Assembly (NCBI GenBank): GCA_003695205.1
Contig: RFIO01000326.1
Span: forward strand, 1-9,165
Direction of reading: 5' to 3'
From: Deltaproteobacteria bacterium
Lineage (GTDB): Bacteria > Desulfobacterota > Desulfuromonadia > Desulfuromonadales > Geothermobacteraceae
Length of the DNA: 9,165 nucleotides
Under the pieces are notes generated by a model. The model ran no database searches. It was not told where the DNA came from and saw only the letters and a program-made list of their open reading frames with translations. The position numbers were made by a program, and so were the translations under genes. Of the stretch, positions 7,529 to 9,165 are shown in pieces. The stretch's first letter is position 1. Every line of letters begins with the position of its first letter.

Positions 7529-8326
7529 CTATCCCTTCCGTAATTCGAAGACCACGGGAAGAAGAACCTCTCCGCTGACGGGGACCCCGTTGCGTCTGGC
7601 CGGTTCGAAACGCCAGGTTCGCACCTGTTTGCGCGCCGAACGGTCGAGCAGCGGATATCCGGATGTTTTCTCGACCTCGACCCCTCCGACCCGGCCGTCC
7701 GGCTTGACGCTGAGTCGCAGCAGAACCTTCCCCTGCCAGCCCATACGTTTGGCCAGCGGCGGATAGTAGGGGGTTGGCTGATGCAGCAGGGAAGGCGGAC
7801 TCGACGTTTCCAGTGTCGCCGACTCGACGAGCCGGGCCTTTTCGGCGATCGATGTGTCAGATGGTTCCGCGGCCGTTTGAGGAGGGGATGTCTCCCCGCC
7901 GACTGCCTCCGGTGCCGGCAGGGATGGGGGCTGAGCAGTCTCCATCGGCGCCGGGTCCGTTTCCACGGGCAACTCTGTCTTCTCTGCCGGGACAGGCGCC
8001 TTTTCGGCTGTTGGCGGCTCGACAGCCTTCTGAGCCGGTGCCGCAGGCTCTGTGGCCGGCCGTTTCGGTATCTGCGGCTCGTTGTGTGGCGGGGCGGGAG
8101 GAGCGGTTGGATGTGGAAGCCCCTGGTCGTCGACCGGCTTTGTGCGCTCTTCCGGTGCGGCAGGTGGTGGGGCGATACGCTTGAGACCGACGCGGATCGG
8201 CAGATTCGCTCCCGGCGCCGGTGGCTGGAGGCGCTCCGGCAGGCCCCAGAACAGCAGCAGGTGAACGGAGATGGCTGCCAGCAGGGCGATTGGGAATATA
8301 TGTTCCTGGCGCGGGGGACGTTTCAT
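7529..8326 (-). CDS. tonB: TonB-family energy transducer
   Basis: A 265-residue inner-membrane-anchored protein that would pass proton-motive force from ExbB/ExbD to TonB-dependent outer-membrane receptors for metals or other large ligands. The positively charged start K-R-P-P-R is followed by one membrane helix, about residues 11-28, with H22 in S-V-H-L-L, resembling the conserved His of TonB helices. Residues 30-175 are Pro/Ala/Glu-rich and should span the periplasm. The C-terminal TonB domain (about 187-262) has Y-Y-P-P-L-A-K-R-M-G-W-Q-G-K-V, D-G-R-V, S-G-Y-P-L-L-D-R-S-A and W-R-F-E-P-A-R-R-N-G-V-P-V. The start is fixed by an in-frame TAA immediately before the ATG, yet no Shine-Dalgarno sequence is visible upstream. 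No exbB/exbD lies in the window. It converges on the lipoprotein gene at 7514. Lone copies often have specialised receptors, so the symbol is by family only. Confidence 0.85.
   Translation of the reverse strand: MKRPPRQEHIFPIALLAAISVHLLLFWGLPERLQPPAPGANLPIRVGLKRIAPPPAAPEERTKPVDDQGLPHPTAPPAPPHNEPQIPKRPATEPAAPAQKAVEPPTAEKAPVPAEKTELPVETDPAPMETAQPPSLPAPEAVGGETSPPQTAAEPSDTSIAEKARLVESATLETSSPPSLLHQPTPYYPPLAKRMGWQGKVLLRLSVKPDGRVGGVEVEKTSGYPLLDRSARKQVRTWRFEPARRNGVPVSGEVLLPVVFELRKG
8293..8306. promoter_or_regulatory. GGAA-N6-TTCC box, copy 1 (inside tonB start)
   Basis: GGAATATATGTTCC lies in the first codons of tonB (about residues 7-12). It matches the box at 8456-8469 at 12 of 14 positions and has the same GGAA...TGTTCC ends. 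It is a possible binding site of an unknown regulator just downstream of the tonB promoter. It is weak alone; the pair is what makes it notable. Confidence 0.3.
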
Positions 8327-8353
8327 TTAGAACAGTTTCAGTCGTTTGCCGTC

Positions 8354-8382
8354 ATCTTGCCGGAGGACGTTGCAGACGTCAA
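8354..8382 (-). promoter_or_regulatory. Candidate tonB promoter
   Basis: On the minus strand TTGACG (8382-8377, 5 of 6 to the -35 consensus) is followed by exactly 17 bp and CAAGAT (8359-8354, 3 of 6 but with A2, A5 and T6). The predicted +1 is near 8347, giving a leader of about 20 nt with no Shine-Dalgarno sequence. The -35 and spacing are good and the -10 is mediocre. Confidence 0.35.
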
Positions 8383-8402
8383 TGCGCGAAGCCGGTTGTT
8401 TC

Positions 8403-8424
8403 TCAACCTGGAAAAAATGGTTGA
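8403..8424. promoter_or_regulatory. TCAACC-N10-GGTTGA inverted repeat (possible operator)
   Basis: Perfect 6-bp half-sites TCAACC (8403-8408) and GGTTGA (8419-8424) flank an A-rich 10-bp spacer. The centre-to-centre distance of 16 bp, more than one helical turn, could suit a dimeric regulator. It lies just upstream of the candidate tonB -35 and overlaps a TTGACC that could serve as a rightward -35. There is no matching known consensus I can name. Confidence 0.3.
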
Positions 8425-8432
8425 CCAGTTTC

Positions 8433-8446
8433 ATACCGACCGGTAT
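8433..8446 (+). repeat. Perfect hairpin/dyad with GACC loop between tonB and the lipoprotein gene
   Basis: ATACC-GACC-GGTAT is a 5-bp stem with a GACC loop (a 6-bp inverted repeat around AC). It lies upstream of both divergent genes, 190 nt before the ATG at 8636, and between the two copies of GGAAAAAATG. It shares the CCGACCGG core with the elements at 3439, 4604 and 5762, but its outer bases are A/T instead of G/C. Confidence 0.45.
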
Positions 8447-8455
8447 TTATGTTTC

Positions 8456-8469
8456 GGAAAAAATGTTCC
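8456..8469. promoter_or_regulatory. GGAA-N6-TTCC box, copy 2
   Basis: GGAAAAAATGTTCC is 12/14 identical to the box at 8293-8306 and in the same orientation. Its first ten bases repeat exactly at 8410-8419. It lies about 75 bp upstream of the candidate tonB -35. It is a possible operator of an unidentified regulator of tonB, the divergent lipoprotein gene, or both. Confidence 0.3.
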
Positions 8470-8533
8470 ACAGGCAAGTTGCTGAAATGAAAGGATCAGG
8501 TCGGAATCGCCCTTTATATGAGTATTTTTTGGT

Positions 8534-8561
8534 TTGCCCAGGCAAAAAACGGTTTGATAAA
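8534..8561 (+). promoter_or_regulatory. Weak candidate promoter for the right-hand lipoprotein gene
   Basis: TTGCCC (8534-8539) is followed after 16 bp by GATAAA (8556-8561). Each matches consensus in only part, but the spacing is plausible. The -35 lies within the TTTGCC-CA-GGCAAA dyad (8533-8546), which could act as an operator. The predicted leader to ATG 8636 is about 70 nt. Confidence 0.2.
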
Positions 8562-8615
8562 CTTCCACGCTAATTCTGCCACCTTTCATTGCCATTTGTG
8601 ATGCGGTCCGACGCC

Positions 8616-8638
8616 GGAGGGGGCTATGGGCGCTCATG
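8616..8638 (+). promoter_or_regulatory. Ribosome-binding site serving an out-of-frame ATG before the lipoprotein start
   Basis: GGAGG (8616-8620, in a longer G-rich run) sits five bases before ATG 8626. That ATG opens a different frame, ending at 8871. The ATG that yields the lipoprotein (8636-8638) is 15 bases from GGAGG and has only a weak GGG at 8628-8630. Either the distal site is used with long spacing, or the first ATG diverts ribosomes. Confidence 0.4.
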
Positions 8639-9165
8639 ATCTGTCGACGCTGGAGACATCTTCTGCTGTGGGGCATGGTCCTGCTCGCCGCTTCGGCCTG
8701 TGGCGGGGGCGGTGGTTCGGATACCGCCTTTGCTCCGCCGTCCGGTACCGGCCCGGTCATCTCGGGATTCATCGAGGACGGGCCGATCGCGGATGCCAGG
8801 GTGCAGCTCGTCGACCCGGCAACGGGAGAGGCGCTCGAGCTCTGCTGGGCCAGTGGCAGGGGGCGGTGTGAGACCCGCTCTGACGACCGAGGCTATTTCC
8901 GGCTTGTTCTGGCCGAAGGCCTTGATCCCTCAGGGTTCCTGCTGCAGGCCGAAGGGGGGCTGGATCTCGAAACCGGGCTCAGCCTGACCGAAACCGGTTT
9001 GGTGCTCCAGGCGCCCGTTGCCGCCTTCGGGTCGTTGCGCCAGGCTGTTTTGAGCCCGGTAACGACCCTGGTAACGCGTCGGGCCGAACAGACCGGTCTG
9101 AACGGCGCGCTCAGCGAAACGGCTACCTGGCTTTCTCTGCCGGCGGGCAGCCTGTTCGAACGCTC
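8636..9165 (+). CDS. Surface lipoprotein with carboxypeptidase-regulatory-like N-terminus, truncated by the window edge
   Basis: The frame starting at ATG 8636 stays open to base 9165 (176 full codons). The signal is M-I-C-R-R-W-R-H, then L-L-L-W-G-M-V-L-L, then the lipobox A-A-S-A-C22, followed by a G-G-G-G-G-S tether. Next comes I-S-G-F-I-E-D-G-P-I-A-D-A-R-V-Q-L-V-D with T-R-S-D-D-R-G-Y-F-R-L-V-L. This is the beta-sandwich pattern of carboxypeptidase-regulatory-like (CarboxypepD_reg) domains: gain of a feature, then D-x-x-G-x-F. Further on, V-L-S-P-V-T-T-L-V-T recalls the S-P-x-T-T-L-V block following such domains in large surface proteins of Geobacter-like bacteria. The rest of the protein, and so its job, lies outside the window. 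The alternative ATG 8675 would leave a signal too short. The gene is divergent from tonB, so shared control is possible. Confidence 0.75.
   Translation, partial: MICRRWRHLLLWGMVLLAASACGGGGGSDTAFAPPSGTGPVISGFIEDGPIADARVQLVDPATGEALELCWASGRGRCETRSDDRGYFRLVLAEGLDPSGFLLQAEGGLDLETGLSLTETGLVLQAPVAAFGSLRQAVLSPVTTLVTRRAEQTGLNGALSETATWLSLPAGSLFER

Larger units (their letters stand above)
8327..8635. other. Divergent intergenic region between tonB and the right-hand lipoprotein gene
   Basis: This 309-bp stretch is visibly richer in A/T than its surroundings and contains no convincing gene; the open frames across it are short and look unlike protein. It holds a candidate leftward tonB promoter (8354-8382) and possible rightward promoters: TTGACC-N17-TATTTA at 8421-8449 (weak -10) and one at 8534-8561. 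It also holds a TCAACC-N10-GGTTGA dyad (8403-8424), a GACC hairpin (8433-8446), a GGAA-N6-TTCC box (8456-8469), and a TTTGCC-CA-GGCAAA dyad (8533-8546). GGAAAAAATG occurs twice (8410-8419, 8456-8465) and CAGTTTCA twice (8333-8340, 8426-8433). No classical Fur box is seen. Confidence 0.7.

Noticed and set aside
8533..8546. TTTGCC-CA-GGCAAA dyad next to T and A runs as an intrinsic terminator
   Set aside because: The stem is short with a 2-nt loop, and no U-run follows it on either strand in the right place. It is more likely an operator or chance.
8327..8635. Fur-box search in the tonB control region
   Set aside because: No GATAAT-type triplet hexamer array was seen on either strand, so iron control by Fur cannot be claimed.
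8431..8772. A 113-codon minus-strand frame spanning the tonB/lipoprotein intergenic region
   Set aside because: It overlaps the lipoprotein signal-peptide coding region and control elements, has low-complexity Pro stretches, and has no recognisable domain or good start.
9089..9100. 12-bp perfect palindrome CAGACCGGTCTG
   Set aside because: It is inside clear coding sequence (Glu-Gln-Thr-Gly-Leu), has no loop matching the GACC hairpin family, and palindromes of this size are expected occasionally in GC-rich coding DNA.

Overview
This GC-rich window is chromosomal DNA from a Gram-negative bacterium. The evidence is three envelope genes with export or lipoprotein signals, a TonB protein, and a periplasmic amidase. 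The mix of a CopA-type pump, an NrnA-like DHH protein, amidase-rph-rdgB and a surface lipoprotein with a carboxypeptidase-regulatory-like start suggests a Desulfuromonas/Geobacter-type lineage (Desulfuromonadota). That placement is inference from gene content and not a database result.

Layout. Bases 1-4497 read rightward as one tight unit: the tail of a TPR protein, a three-HMA copper P-type ATPase (copA, ATGA overlap), a small SLOG/LOG-like nucleotide-binding protein 1 nt later, then a DHH-family phosphoesterase with a GTG start. A 156-bp gap (4498-4653) holds a good sigma70-type promoter and a dyad at the predicted +1. It drives a second rightward unit: a secreted N-acetylmuramoyl-L-alanine amidase, rph (RNase PH), rdgB (XTP/dITP pyrophosphatase) and an alanine-rich coiled-coil lipoprotein. 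Amidase-rph and rph-rdgB are each joined by 4-nt GTGA overlaps, which suggests translational coupling. A leftward tonB-family gene (8326-7529) converges on the lipoprotein gene with only 14 bp between them. A 309-bp AT-richer region (8327-8635) separates tonB from a divergent lipoprotein gene that starts at 8636 and runs off the right edge.

Functionally the window mixes envelope biology (copper export, peptidoglycan splitting, two lipoproteins, TonB energy transduction) with nucleotide and RNA housekeeping (SLOG, DHH phosphoesterase, RNase PH, RdgB). I see no transposase, phage gene, CRISPR array, tRNA or rRNA.

The most unexpected signal is not a gene. Four short perfect hairpins share the same GACC loop (core CCGACCGG), all in the same orientation. 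They lie in the leader of the DHH gene, at the predicted transcription start of the amidase gene, in the first codons of rph, and in the tonB/lipoprotein intergenic region. That last region also carries a pair of near-identical GGAA-N6-TTCC boxes and another 6-bp dyad, so it looks like a dense regulatory region.
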